Shown: positions 15,452 to 24,986, counted from the first letter of the stretch. The stretch is DNA of 42,899 nucleotides from Christensenella sp. UBA4651 (GCA_002405615.1 DHMD01000072.1:1-42899), one strand, 5' to 3'. Notes: generated by a model not told the origin, from the sequence alone. Made by a program: numbers and translations.

Positions 15452-17053
15452 TTATTTGGCAAAATTTACAGAACGCATTTCTCTGATAACATTTACCTTG
15501 ATAACACCCGGATATTCCATTTGTGCCTCAATTGCTTTTGCAATATCGCGTGATAGAATATCCATATCGGCATCAGAAATCAACTCAGGCTTGACTGCAA
15601 CACGAATTTCTCTACCTGCTTGAATTGCGTATGCCTTGTCAACACCCTTGAACGAATTGGCAATTTCCTCCAACTTTTGCAAGCGGTGGATATAACTCTC
15701 CAACGACTCCCTACGAGCGCCTGGTCTACTACTTGAAATAGCGTCAGCCGCTTGTACAAGCATTGCCTCAACACAAGTAAATTCTACATCACCGTGGTGT
15801 GCCTCAATACAGTTAATTACCTTTTCGTTTTCCTTGTATTTACGAGCCAATTGAACACCAATTGTAACATGTGTCCCTTCTTGCTCATGGTCAACAGCCT
15901 TACCAATATCGTGCAAGAAACCGCCTCGTCTGGCAATTTTTTCATCACAACCCAATTCCGCAGCCATCATACCAGCAAGGTATGCCACCTCAATAGAATG
16001 TTTGAGCACATTTTGCCCGTAACTCGTACGGTACTTGAGCCGTCCCATAGTTTTGACCAATTCAGAATGAAGCCCCATAATTCCGACTTCCATAACAGCA
16101 GCCTCACCAGCTTCCTTGATGTCGTGTTCGAGGTCTTTGCGAGTTTTTGCCACGATCTCCTCGATACGACCCGGGTGAATTCTACCGTCTTGCATTAATT
16201 TATTGATAGCGAGTCTAGCCACCTCACGCCTAATTGGGTCAAAGCCAGACACAACGATAACCTCTGGTGTGTCATCAATAATTAGGTCAATTCCTGTAGC
16301 CTGTTCCAAAGCCTTGATATTACGCCCTTCACGACCAATCAAACGCCCTTTCATCTCATCGTTTGGCAAAGTTATTGTAGTAATTGTTGCCTCACTCGTC
16401 AAATCAGCAGAATACTTCTGTATAGCATTACATATGATTTCGGTAGCAGTTTTGTGAGCATTGTCATAAGCCTCATCAGTAATCTGCTTGACCATAACAT
16501 TAGCATCACGCTTTGCTTCCTCAGTAATCTGCTTGATAAGCATTTCCTTGGCTTCTTCTTGGCTCATTCGAGCATTGCGTTCTAGCACTTTATCTGCCTC
16601 AATTTTTTTGGCAGCAATCTCGTCCTCTTGAGACGCAAGTGCCTTTTCTTTTGCTTCTAGTTTTTCTTTGAATTTTTCTAAGTTTTCGTTTTTGTTGTCC
16701 AAGCTCTGCTCACGATTATTGATAAACTCTTCTCGTTGCAAGTATCTGTTATTCAACTTTTCAATTTCATTCCTGCGAACTTTTAACTCATTTTCAGTTT
16801 CAGTCTTGATTCGCAAAGACTCTTCTTGAGCAGAAAGCCTAGCCTCCTTTTGGATCGTCTTGGCTTCTAAATGAGCATCCTCTATAATTTTTGATGCGGA
16901 ACATTTGGCGTTATTGATTTTCTTCAAAAACACCATTCTAAACAATAATATTCCGACAACTGCTCCCACAATTACGCATAATACGATTGCTAGGACAAAT
17001 ATTGCGGTATTCATTTGGAGACCAAGCAAACCCATATTAATGGTATTTTGCAT
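15452..17053 (-). CDS. rny: Ribonuclease Y
   Basis: Membrane-anchored endoribonuclease that starts bulk mRNA decay in many Bacillota. The 533-residue protein has the standard order: an N-terminal membrane helix (about residues 16-40), a long charged coiled coil (about 45-210), a KH domain with GRLIGREGRNIKALE, and an HD domain with the HSIEVAYLAG and GGFLHDIGKAVDHE motifs. A GAGGGA site lies about 8 nt before the ATG. It follows recA, as in Bacillus, where rny lies close to recA, but has its own promoter. Confidence 0.96.
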   Translation of the reverse strand: MQNTINMGLLGLQMNTAIFVLAIVLCVIVGAVVGILLFRMVFLKKINNAKCSASKIIEDAHLEAKTIQKEARLSAQEESLRIKTETENELKVRRNEIEKLNNRYLQREEFINNREQSLDNKNENLEKFKEKLEAKEKALASQEDEIAAKKIEADKVLERNARMSQEEAKEMLIKQITEEAKRDANVMVKQITDEAYDNAHKTATEIICNAIQKYSADLTSEATITTITLPNDEMKGRLIGREGRNIKALEQATGIDLIIDDTPEVIVVSGFDPIRREVARLAINKLMQDGRIHPGRIEEIVAKTRKDLEHDIKEAGEAAVMEVGIMGLHSELVKTMGRLKYRTSYGQNVLKHSIEVAYLAGMMAAELGCDEKIARRGGFLHDIGKAVDHEQEGTHVTIGVQLARKYKENEKVINCIEAHHGDVEFTCVEAMLVQAADAISSSRPGARRESLESYIHRLQKLEEIANSFKGVDKAYAIQAGREIRVAVKPELISDADMDILSRDIAKAIEAQMEYPGVIKVNVIREMRSVNFAK

Positions 17054-17118
17054 TGGTTATTCCCTCTCAGATTTATTAGTTTCAAAATGTCGACAAAATG
17101 CCAACATTTTACATATCA

Positions 17119-17147
17119 ATTGTAAATTATTATCAATAAAAAGTCAA
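17119..17147 (-). promoter_or_regulatory. rny promoter
   Basis: Minus-strand TTGACT (17142-17147) and TACAAT (17119-17124) are 17 nt apart, in the 209-nt gap between recA and rny. Confidence 0.65.
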
Positions 17148-17262
17148 GTTAATTATAAAAATAATATGATTTACAAAGAATTATTATGCCCAAAACAAAA
17201 TAAACTAAACCATTAAAACAAAACCAAACTAAATTACGCTAAAATATCCATTGATTTAGATG

Positions 17263-18297
17263 TTATTCCTCCGAGCTAGAGCGTACCTCTACGCATCTCT
17301 TTGGTGCATAAAAATCACTAATTTGGTCGTGCAATTCCTGCGCAAATTCAGGGTGCTCCACTATATACTGTTTGACATTTTCCTTACCTTGCCCAATCTT
17401 CTCATCATTATAAGCAAACCAACTGCCACTCTTCTGAATAATACCAGTTTCAATAGCCAAGTCCAAAAGACAACCCTCTTTTGAAATACCCTTACCATAA
17501 ATAATATCAAATTCGCAAGTTTTGAAAGGCGGTGCAAGTTTATTCTTGACAACTTTTACACGAGTCCTATTACCTATTGCGTCAGTACCGTCTTTTATCG
17601 TGTCAGCTTTTCTAACATCTAGGCGGATACTAGAATAAAATTTGAGAGCCTTACCACCAGTAGTAGTTTCAGGATTACCAAACATTACGCCAACTTTCTC
17701 TCTCAACTGATTAATAAAAATCACACAAACATTAGACTTGTTAATATAAGCAGTCAACTTACGCATTGCTTGACTCATAAGTCTCGCCAGCAAACCAACA
17801 TGAGCATCGCCCATTTCACCGTCCAATTCTGCTTTTGGAGTGAGCGCTGCAACAGAGTCAATTACTACCAAATCAATACTCCCACTCTTTACCAAACTCT
17901 CAGTGATGTCGAGAGCCTGCTCACCATTATCAGGTTGCGAAATATATAACTCATTAATATTTACGCCCAAGTTCGCAGCATACACTGGGTCAAGTGCGTG
18001 TTCTGCATCGATAAAAGCAGCAGTACACCCCTTCTTCTGTGCTTCAGCCACGACATGCAACGCAACCGTAGTCTTACCAGAAGACTCAGGTCCGTAAATC
18101 TCCACAATACGCCCTCTCGGCATACCCCCTATTCCTAGTGCCAAATCGAGTGTCAAACACCCAGTAGGGATTGTGTCCACCACTTGATGAGCGTTATCCC
18201 CCAAACGCATAATAGAACCTTTGCCAAATTGCTTCTCAATTTGCGCCATAAGTTGTTCCAAATTCTTTGCCTTTTCCAAACTATCCAAAATAGCCAC
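17263..18297 (-). CDS. recA: Recombinase RecA
   Basis: Strand-exchange ATPase that also triggers LexA self-cleavage. The 344-residue frame has the RecA hallmark IEKQFGKGSIMRLG, Walker A GPESSGKTT, the GEQALDI block, the Walker B-like LVVIDSVAAL, loop L1/L2 regions (including MFGNPETTTGGKALKFY) and an acidic C-terminus. The start at 18297 is a GTG. A TTG at 18288 is an alternative because GAGGTGG sits 5 nt upstream of it, a better-placed ribosome binding site than the GTG has; this would remove three residues. It follows the cinA-like gene after 49 nt and has its own promoter. Confidence 0.97.
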   Translation of the reverse strand: MAILDSLEKAKNLEQLMAQIEKQFGKGSIMRLGDNAHQVVDTIPTGCLTLDLALGIGGMPRGRIVEIYGPESSGKTTVALHVVAEAQKKGCTAAFIDAEHALDPVYAANLGVNINELYISQPDNGEQALDITESLVKSGSIDLVVIDSVAALTPKAELDGEMGDAHVGLLARLMSQAMRKLTAYINKSNVCVIFINQLREKVGVMFGNPETTTGGKALKFYSSIRLDVRKADTIKDGTDAIGNRTRVKVVKNKLAPPFKTCEFDIIYGKGISKEGCLLDLAIETGIIQKSGSWFAYNDEKIGQGKENVKQYIVEHPEFAQELHDQISDFYAPKRCVEVRSSSEE

Positions 18298-18310
18298 CTC
18301 ATTCTCTTTT

Positions 18311-18322
18311 GTTAATATGTTC
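18311..18322 (-). promoter_or_regulatory. Possible LexA-type operator at the recA start site
   Basis: GAACATATTAAC on the minus strand starts 2 nt after the -10 box. Its first eight bases equal the left part of the Bacillus LexA box CGAACATATGTTCG; the right half is degenerate. Position fits repression by LexA, but the match is partial. Confidence 0.35.
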
Positions 18323-18324
18323 TA

Positions 18325-18353
18325 ATTATACACTATAAAAATCAAATTACCAA
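18325..18353 (-). promoter_or_regulatory. recA promoter
   Basis: Minus-strand TTGGTA (18348-18353) and TATAAT (18325-18330) with a 17-nt spacer. The -35 box overlaps the end of the cinA-like gene. Confidence 0.7.
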
Positions 18354-19312
18354 GTGTTTTTGCGAAATTTCTCCAAAATATTATATAAAATTAGGTAAAA
18401 TAACCCTTTTACCCCATATTTTTGAAAACTTTTGAACGATATTTGAACATTTTTGCTCTTAATTTCGTCAATAAAAGCCAAAACAAACCCCTCCGAATTT
18501 CTGCTCACAACCATCAAAATATCAAATTTATTGTCAAAAATATATTGCCTTGCCTTATCCAAATTCTTGAATTCTCGTTTTTCGAGAAACTCCACAATAC
18601 CTTTTGATACAAAATTATCTAGTCCAGTTTTGAGGAAGTCGCACCCAGCATAATCGAGTATTAATAATCGCCGTCTCTGCACAGTCATTAATTCCAGCAA
18701 CGCCTCATCAATCGAAATGGAGTCATCAATATAAATTTTGTCGCCCAAAGCCGAATAAACTTGCTGCTCTATTAGCGAACTCTCGCCACTATCACAACCA
18801 AAATGCAGCAGCATATCGCCGCAGTCATAGTTATAAGTAAAATCAGCGCCTACACTATCCGACAAACACTCTGAAATATTTATAATTTCAGATACGCCCT
18901 CCTCAACGAATAGTTTGAAATTAACTCCCCCATTTGCGGGCAAATTACCTCTATCATTTTCACTTCGCAGAGCGTCAACTACCCCATCGCCTAATCCTAT
19001 ATTAATAATAAAGCAAATTTTATCCGAATTTTGAGCAATGTAACCAAACTCTCTACGAGTATAAACCGTTGCTTGCACATAAGTATCCAAAACAGATTTT
19101 ACTCGTGCTAGACACTCCTGATTATCGAACGGAACAAAGATAACGCTTTTATCCATCATTAACTCCGTCAACTGTTGTTCCAAAAAATCGGTAGTAATCA
19201 ATTTGATATTATCCATTTGATAACCCAAAATAGCAAAAAAGCCTACAACAGGAGTTATAGGCATCTTTACATTATTCAAATCATCACAAATTACGATAAA
19301 TGATGTTTTCAC
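18347..19312 (-). CDS. CinA-like protein, apparently degenerate
   Basis: I do not recognise this 321-residue protein from its N-terminus. It sits between pgsA and recA, where Bacillus has cinA, and overlaps pgsA by 4 nt (ATGA). One stretch resembles CinA: a predicted strand, then IEQQVYSALGDKIYIDD (181-197), then SIDEALLELM (200-209), in the order of CinA's E-x-LG-x-x-IYG-x-DD-x-x-LEEVV. After that, CinA's amidase motif ESCTGG is replaced by DYAGCD (220-225), so the catalytic Ser and Thr are absent. The C-terminal domain is shorter than in CinA. The N-terminal half could be a worn molybdopterin-binding fold, but I see no signature. I call it CinA-derived with modest confidence; it may be an unrelated hypothetical protein. 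Confidence 0.45.
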   Translation of the reverse strand: MKTSFIVICDDLNNVKMPITPVVGFFAILGYQMDNIKLITTDFLEQQLTELMMDKSVIFVPFDNQECLARVKSVLDTYVQATVYTRREFGYIAQNSDKICFIINIGLGDGVVDALRSENDRGNLPANGGVNFKLFVEEGVSEIINISECLSDSVGADFTYNYDCGDMLLHFGCDSGESSLIEQQVYSALGDKIYIDDSISIDEALLELMTVQRRRLLILDYAGCDFLKTGLDNFVSKGIVEFLEKREFKNLDKARQYIFDNKFDILMVVSRNSEGFVLAFIDEIKSKNVQISFKSFQKYGVKGLFYLILYNILEKFRKNTW

Positions 19313-19959
19313 TCTTTTGCTTGTTCCTTTTCACTTGTGTCTTTTGCAGTTTCCACTGACTCTTCCGCTGTTTTTTCTACAAAAATGTGCTTGTTTTTTA
19401 CGCAATATTCAACACCCGAGTAAATTGTAACCACTGTCGCAACACCCATAACAGAATATGCCATAATTGCCAACACCTGATTGATAACATCACAAGCAGC
19501 GATTCCCGTTCCGACAAATAACCCTTGCGAAATAAACATAAACATAGGAATATAAATATCAGTCAAAAACGCCTTTAACTTGCCACTCTTTGCAGCAGCC
19601 AAGACCTGCCCCTTACTAGCGGCAACTTGTCTAACACCATTGATAAGTGAATCTCTAACAAAAAGAATTGACAAAGCAATAATTCCCCAAGGAGAAGCAA
19701 CCGTACCGTCCGCTATTATTAGGAAAAACGCACAAGTATAGAGCATTTTGTCAGCGAGCGGGTCTAAAAGTTTCCCCAAATCGGTAACTTCGCCCCTCTT
19801 TCTCGCAATTTTCCCATCGAACAGGTCAGTTAGTGCAGCAACAATAAACAGAGCAACCGCAATGACCTTACCATAAGGGATAAATGTTGCTAGATAAAAG
19901 AACATCATAACAGGGACTAAAAATATCCTCAAAAAAGACAATTTGTTTGGTAAATTCAT
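19309..19959 (-). CDS. pgsA: CDP-diacylglycerol--glycerol-3-phosphate 3-phosphatidyltransferase
   Basis: Makes phosphatidylglycerol phosphate, the committed step to phosphatidylglycerol and cardiolipin, at the inner membrane. The 216-residue protein has the CDP-alcohol phosphotransferase motif DG-x2-AR-x8-G-x3-D-x3-D, seen as DLFDGKIARKRGEVTDLGKLLDPLADK (about residues 43-69). It begins LPNKLSFLRIFLVP, typical of PgsA, and has several membrane helices. The last 30 residues are acidic and Lys/Glu-rich, an extension I do not recall from the family. GAGG precedes the ATG. It lies 17 nt after ftsK and overlaps the cinA-like gene. Confidence 0.93.
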   Translation of the reverse strand: MNLPNKLSFLRIFLVPVMMFFYLATFIPYGKVIAVALFIVAALTDLFDGKIARKRGEVTDLGKLLDPLADKMLYTCAFFLIIADGTVASPWGIIALSILFVRDSLINGVRQVAASKGQVLAAAKSGKLKAFLTDIYIPMFMFISQGLFVGTGIAACDVINQVLAIMAYSVMGVATVVTIYSGVEYCVKNKHIFVEKTAEESVETAKDTSEKEQAKE

Positions 19960-19976
19960 AATATCCTCATTTTTTG

Positions 19977-22715
19977 CTAATCATCTGTCAGAAAACCTCC
20001 GTCAGAGAAAAGCTCATTATATTTATTTTCATCAATCAAGACTTTACGCTTGTTTGTACCATCGGCAGGCGAAATAAAGCCATTCGTTTCCATTTGGTCT
20101 ACGATTCTCGCAGCACGAGCATAACCAACTGCATAACGGCGTTGAATTGCACTAATTGACGCATTTCCTGATTTAATAAAGTCGAAGAGCGCCTTTGGCA
20201 AAATTGGATCATATTCTACCCCATCGCCGCCGTCATCTCCGCCAGCACTAGCACCGCCACCGCTACCACTGCCCTTACCGTTCATAATCTGATCAACAAT
20301 AGTATCATCATACTCAACATCGTTATTCTTGATAATGAAGTCAACAATATTATTGATTTCTTGGTTATTTAGATATGGACATTGGATACGAACAGGTTCA
20401 GACATATCTTGCGGGAAGTACAGCATATCACCTTTACCCAAAAGTTTCTCCGCACCACCTTGATTAATAATGGTCATAGAGTCCTGATAGCTGTTGAGCG
20501 AGAACGCAATACGAGATGGCAAGTTCGTCTTGATCGTACCAGTGATGACATCAACCGATGGACGCTGGGTGGCAATCACGAGGTGAATACCAGCGGCACG
20601 AGCAAGTTGAGCTATACGCATAATCTTGTCCTCCAAGTCCTTTTTGCCGAACATCATTAGGTCTGCCAACTCATCAACAATAATCACAATTCTAGGAATC
20701 TTTGGTTCTCTTCCCTTGTACACAGCCTCTAATGAGTTGTATTCCTCAAAATTACGCACTTTGAGACGCTGGAAAGTACTAAATCGCCTATCCATTTCGC
20801 CAATTGCCCAATCGAACGCACTGAGCGCTTGTTTTGGCTGACAAATAGCCTCTGGCGTATACAAATGTGGCAACCCGTTGAAGTTTGAAAATTCTACTCG
20901 TTTTGGGTCAATCAAAATAAGTTTGAGGTCGTCTGGCCCCATTTTATATAGCAAGCTGATAATAATGATATTTAAGCACACACTCTTACCAGAACCAGTC
21001 GAACCAGCAACCAATAAGTGCGGCATTGACGCCAAATTACAAATTTTGATAGAACCTGAAATATCCTTTCCCAAAGCAAAAGGCAACGCCGATTTTGTAT
21101 TGTGGAACTCTGGCGAATCCAGCACATCTTTCAGTCCGATAGTTGCTATCTTTTTGTTAGGAATTTCGATACCTACGAGGTTTTTACCCGGAATCGGAGC
21201 TTCAATACGGACACCACCTATTGAACGCATCATCATCGCAATATCGTCAGCGTGCTGCTTAATTTTGTTTACAGAAATACCAGCAGGCATCTTGATTTCG
21301 TACCTTGTTACCGCAGGCCCCTGAACAATACTTTCTACCACAGCAGAGATTTTGAAGCTTTCTAGCGTTTCCTCCAATATTCGAGCATTCTGCTTGAATT
21401 CCATCTCGTTGCCGTCCATTTTGCTCGATTGGGTCGTAAGGAAAGTCATCGGAGGACGCACATACGGACTAGGTCTCTTGTAAACTGTTGTAGGGCTAGT
21501 AGTCGGCTTCGTCTGAGGCATTTCCAACTGCTCTAATTTCTCTTGATGAGCCTTAGGCTTCAAATCTTGTGCAAAATCATTCCTAAATCCACCGCTTGGT
21601 TTGACATCATCAAAAAGTTTATCAATATCGCCAAAAGATTTTATACCAGAATTGTTCATTGACGACATAGACATAGGCTTTAGTTCTTCTAGTTTTAGGT
21701 CTGCACAAAAATCACCTTGTTTGGTAGCATCCTTTTGTATTGGAGCAGGCTTTGTCTCAGCAAACGAAAAACTTTCCTTTGGTTGGAAGAAATCATCATC
21801 AAAACTCTTGTTTTGAGAGAAATTGTTGCCTTGCCCGAAACTATTTTGCGACTTTGTAGAACTCCCCCCCGCAGTATTTTTACTGAAATTTGCAAATGAA
21901 TTTTCTTTTGCATTCGAGATATATTGCGATATTGTCATTGGCTCTTGACTTTCCGCCTTTGGCTCATCTTTCTTTGTCATAGTTTCATAATCATCGCCAA
22001 AGATTTTACGAGCAAATCTATCAGCAAAATCATCAGCATTACTCACATTTTGCTGCTTTTGCTTTGCGTCCAACGTGATATTTATCGCCTCGCTACTACG
22101 CTGATTTGCGGCAGATTTACCTAGAATACTCGCCTTTGCAACCTCAGTATAATTTTGAGAGGCAGCATTCCTCACAGGATAAGAAATTGAACGTTGATTA
22201 ATTTTCTTGTAATCTTTGCGTTTTAGGCTGTAATCAATCATACAAGCAATACAAATAATCGCAAAAATTCCAAACACAATTAATGTCCCAGCGAGATTAA
22301 CTAGCGCACTAATACCATAGGCAAATATTCCCGATAACGCACCACCCGGAGTGGTCTTTGCGTTGTATACCTCGGACAAATATTGCCCGAAACTATTTGG
22401 AGTCAAATCAGTCAACACCGTTTGCAACACGCAAACAATGATAAAATATAGACCAATTAACGAGAATACATAGTTTTTTGCTATGCACAATTTCTTACCA
22501 CTAATCAGCACTATCCCCATACACGTAGTCATAACTAATACGGGATAGAGAGCCAAGCCAAAAACACCCAACAAAGCAGAGCGAATGAACGGCAACCAAT
22601 TAGTAATGATACAGAACAACAAAACCATCGAAAGCACGAGCAGCGTAATCCCCCACTTTGTCGAGGTGGACATAGTTTTTTTGTCGCTCACATTTCTACT
22701 TGTGTATTTCTGCAA
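19977..22715 (-). CDS. ftsK: DNA translocase FtsK/SpoIIIE
   Basis: Septal motor that pumps chromosomal DNA during division or sporulation. The start is TTG at 22715, with GGAGG 6 nt upstream; an ATG between them is out of frame. The 912-residue protein has four N-terminal membrane helices (about residues 20-165), a disordered linker rich in Ser, Lys and Phe (about 170-430), then the alpha/beta motor with Walker A GSTGSGKSVCLN and Walker B IVIIVDELADLMM, and the C-terminal winged-helix gamma domain (SISAIQRRYAVGYARAARIVDQME). A Gly/Ser/Asp-rich tract (GKGSGSGGGASAGGDDGG) separates the motor from gamma. The motifs do not distinguish SpoIIIE from a vegetative FtsK/SftA. Confidence 0.96.
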   Translation of the reverse strand: MQKYTSRNVSDKKTMSTSTKWGITLLVLSMVLLFCIITNWLPFIRSALLGVFGLALYPVLVMTTCMGIVLISGKKLCIAKNYVFSLIGLYFIIVCVLQTVLTDLTPNSFGQYLSEVYNAKTTPGGALSGIFAYGISALVNLAGTLIVFGIFAIICIACMIDYSLKRKDYKKINQRSISYPVRNAASQNYTEVAKASILGKSAANQRSSEAINITLDAKQKQQNVSNADDFADRFARKIFGDDYETMTKKDEPKAESQEPMTISQYISNAKENSFANFSKNTAGGSSTKSQNSFGQGNNFSQNKSFDDDFFQPKESFSFAETKPAPIQKDATKQGDFCADLKLEELKPMSMSSMNNSGIKSFGDIDKLFDDVKPSGGFRNDFAQDLKPKAHQEKLEQLEMPQTKPTTSPTTVYKRPSPYVRPPMTFLTTQSSKMDGNEMEFKQNARILEETLESFKISAVVESIVQGPAVTRYEIKMPAGISVNKIKQHADDIAMMMRSIGGVRIEAPIPGKNLVGIEIPNKKIATIGLKDVLDSPEFHNTKSALPFALGKDISGSIKICNLASMPHLLVAGSTGSGKSVCLNIIIISLLYKMGPDDLKLILIDPKRVEFSNFNGLPHLYTPEAICQPKQALSAFDWAIGEMDRRFSTFQRLKVRNFEEYNSLEAVYKGREPKIPRIVIIVDELADLMMFGKKDLEDKIMRIAQLARAAGIHLVIATQRPSVDVITGTIKTNLPSRIAFSLNSYQDSMTIINQGGAEKLLGKGDMLYFPQDMSEPVRIQCPYLNNQEINNIVDFIIKNNDVEYDDTIVDQIMNGKGSGSGGGASAGGDDGGDGVEYDPILPKALFDFIKSGNASISAIQRRYAVGYARAARIVDQMETNGFISPADGTNKRKVLIDENKYNELFSDGGFLTDD

Positions 22716-22826
22716 AACATACCTCCAAAATCTCTTGCAAATCTCTTATATTCTATATTATCATTTTTCCCCGCAAAACACAAACAAAACAATATATTTT
22801 TTGAATTATGAATATAGAAATTTTTG

Positions 22827-24092
22827 TCAAACTCCAAAGATAGAGAGTACATCTACCACTTCTGTTTTGCTTACAACGCTAGCGGTAAGGTAATCTGCGT
22901 CAAAATATTTATTGAATGCAGCATTCATTTCTTCCAGTGCTACAGCGTCAATCTGTGCTAATTCGTAATTTACGTCAAAATCAGAATCATTGTAAATTAA
23001 CACTTCACCATTTCTCGAAGCACGCGCCGAAATCGTTTGTTGAGAGAGAACTAGCGAACTTTTGCAGATGTTTTTGAAGGTTTTTAACTCATCGTTGGTA
23101 AAGCCGTTTTCTCTAATATCTTGTATTGTTTCCTTGATTAATTCAACCACCTGTTTGGCATTTTGCTCACTACTGATAAAATTAATACTATTCACGCCAC
23201 AATCTCCAAATAGGCAAGGCGCAGTACCAATCACGTAGACCAAACCGTACTCTTCACGCAATTTGACAAACAACCTAGAAGTACTCGTAGAACCCAAGCA
23301 CAACCTTGCTAGATTAAAAGCATACTTGTCTGGGCTAGACTTGTTTATCCCCCTAAAATTTAGATAACAATAGACTTGGTCAGTATTTTTGCTCTCAAAT
23401 TTGTACCTAGTCTTTATATCAATCGGCAAACAATCTTTCCTAAAAGAAATCGGTTTTTGAGTCTTGAATTTAGGTAAAATTAGATACTCTTGAACCAATT
23501 TGTCCACTGTCCCAAAATCAATATTACCGCAGACTGACACCACAATTCTATTTGGCGTGTACCACTTGTCACGGAAAGCAAGTAAATCCTCTGTTTGTAA
23601 ACGAGAAACTGACTTAACAGTGCCACCCAGCACATAGTCGTACCCCGTCCCCTGCAAGCCTACAATTATCGAATTTGTACCAGCAACACTCTCAAAATCA
23701 TTTTCGTACATTTCTAGTTCACTGCAAACAACTGTCTTTTCTTTTGCTAATTCTTTTGCGTCAAAAACGGAATTGTACAGACAATCACTCATAACATCAA
23801 AAATAGTACTCAAATGCTCTGTCAAGCCCTGCGCATGAAAACATGTCCTATCAAAATCGGTAAATGCATTTATCATAACGCCTAATTTATCAAAAGTCGA
23901 GTTGATTTGATGAGCGGTTCTAGTTTTAGTTCCCTTAAAAAACATATGCTCCAACAAATGCGCAATTCCACGATTGCTATCGTCCTCGTCTCTACCTCCG
24001 ACCAGACAATATATTTTGACAACTGCCGCCGCAATAGTATCATTTTCTTCGTGTATTAGTCTTAAACCACAATCATAAGTCTTTGTATTCAT
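22827..24092 (-). CDS. M16 family zinc peptidase (MlpA/YmxG-like)
   Basis: Pitrilysin-type metallopeptidase. The inverted zinc motif HxxEH is clear in IAHLLEHMFFKGTKTR, with the distal Glu expected in the later LAKEKTVVCSELEMYEND stretch. At 421 residues it has the length of the bacterial single-chain processing-peptidase-like proteins that act as dimers. I start at the ATG at 24092, because GGAG overlaps an earlier ATG at 24104; either is possible. The upstream neighbour is a YlxY-type deacetylase; ylxY and the M16 peptidase mlpA are also adjacent in Bacillus subtilis. Confidence 0.9.
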   Translation of the reverse strand: MNTKTYDCGLRLIHEENDTIAAAVVKIYCLVGGRDEDDSNRGIAHLLEHMFFKGTKTRTAHQINSTFDKLGVMINAFTDFDRTCFHAQGLTEHLSTIFDVMSDCLYNSVFDAKELAKEKTVVCSELEMYENDFESVAGTNSIIVGLQGTGYDYVLGGTVKSVSRLQTEDLLAFRDKWYTPNRIVVSVCGNIDFGTVDKLVQEYLILPKFKTQKPISFRKDCLPIDIKTRYKFESKNTDQVYCYLNFRGINKSSPDKYAFNLARLCLGSTSTSRLFVKLREEYGLVYVIGTAPCLFGDCGVNSINFISSEQNAKQVVELIKETIQDIRENGFTNDELKTFKNICKSSLVLSQQTISARASRNGEVLIYNDSDFDVNYELAQIDAVALEEMNAAFNKYFDADYLTASVVSKTEVVDVLSIFGV

Positions 24093-24157
24093 AAAATTCT
24101 CCATATATTCCCTAAATTTAGTAGTTTAAGTGTAGCACTTTTTTGTGTTTTTTACAA

Positions 24158-24871
24158 TCAAATGGCTATATTTTGCGAAACTGGTACGACCTTAAAATTG
24201 TTTTCTTTGCAAAATTTGAGGATTTGAGGCAACGCTTCCATCGTGTTTAGCGTAGGGTGCATCAGTATCAAATCGCCATTTGACATATTTTTGACCGCAC
24301 GATTATAAATTGTTTGAGTATTTTTATCCCGCCAATCAATCGTATCTCTTGACCACATAATTGTCTGATACCCGTGAATTTTTGCAGCCGAAACCGTATG
24401 TTCATTGAATGAGCCAGACGGCGGTGCAAATAACTTCATCGGCTTCCCCGTATATTCCAGCACCAACTTGTGAGTATTCATAATTTCCTGCTGATTTTGC
24501 TCAAAATTCAGTTTACCTTGGTCTTTGTGAAAATACCCGTGATTTCCGATTTCGTGTCCACGCTCCACAATTTTCATAAAGAGTTCAGGGAAACGACTCA
24601 CCCAACTCCCACCTACAAAAAATGTTGTCTTGACCTCAAATTCGTCCAAAGTAGTTAGCATACTTTCCAAATACTCATTCCCCCAGTACACATTAATCAT
24701 CAGCGTTACCTCTGCTTTTTCTGTACTCCCTCTATAATATACGCCCTCCGAACTAGGGACAAATACGCTCTTGATATTGTTATCAAATGCCAACACTGCA
24801 ATTGTTGCGAGCATTACCACAATCACACAGTTTATGCCCATCGAAACCAAAAATTTTTTGCCTATCTTCAT
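24158..24871 (-). CDS. ylxY: YlxY-type polysaccharide deacetylase family protein
   Basis: A 237-residue protein with an N-terminal membrane anchor (about 11-28) and an extracellular NodB-homology domain. The family block reads LMINVYWGNEYLESMLTTL, VKTTFFVGGSWV, GHEIGNHGYFHKD, FAPPSGSFNEHTV, MWSRDTIDWRDK and LILMHPT. This matches the sporulation YlxY group, whose motif 1 is INVAWG-like. The two aspartates of the canonical TFDDG motif are absent, and the usual Arg of RxPxG is replaced (APPSG), so ordinary deacetylation is doubtful. The His pair of motif 2 is kept (NHGYFH). AGAGG precedes the ATG. The context with mlpA, pgsA and recA follows the Bacillus order with some genes missing. Confidence 0.86.
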   Translation of the reverse strand: MKIGKKFLVSMGINCVIVVMLATIAVLAFDNNIKSVFVPSSEGVYYRGSTEKAEVTLMINVYWGNEYLESMLTTLDEFEVKTTFFVGGSWVSRFPELFMKIVERGHEIGNHGYFHKDQGKLNFEQNQQEIMNTHKLVLEYTGKPMKLFAPPSGSFNEHTVSAAKIHGYQTIMWSRDTIDWRDKNTQTIYNRAVKNMSNGDLILMHPTLNTMEALPQILKFCKENNFKVVPVSQNIAI

Positions 24872-24925
24872 AATAACCTCTAAACCAATATATTATTTCG
24901 TCAACCTTTTTATGCTAACATTCAC

Positions 24926-24954
24926 TTGACAAAATCAACAGTTTAGGTTATTAT
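24926..24954 (+). promoter_or_regulatory. Promoter of the guanylate-kinase-like gene
   Basis: TTGACA (24926-24931) and TATTAT (24949-24954) with a 17-nt spacer, 32 nt before the ATG. Confidence 0.78.
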
Positions 24955-24986
24955 TTTACAAAATCTTTTTGAACTTAGGAGAAATT

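Noticed and set aside
15752..16198. 148-residue plus-strand frame
   Set aside because: Antisense to rny's KH and HD region; no start signals.
20878..21324. 148-residue plus-strand frame
   Set aside because: Antisense to the ftsK motor domain; a shadow of its codons.
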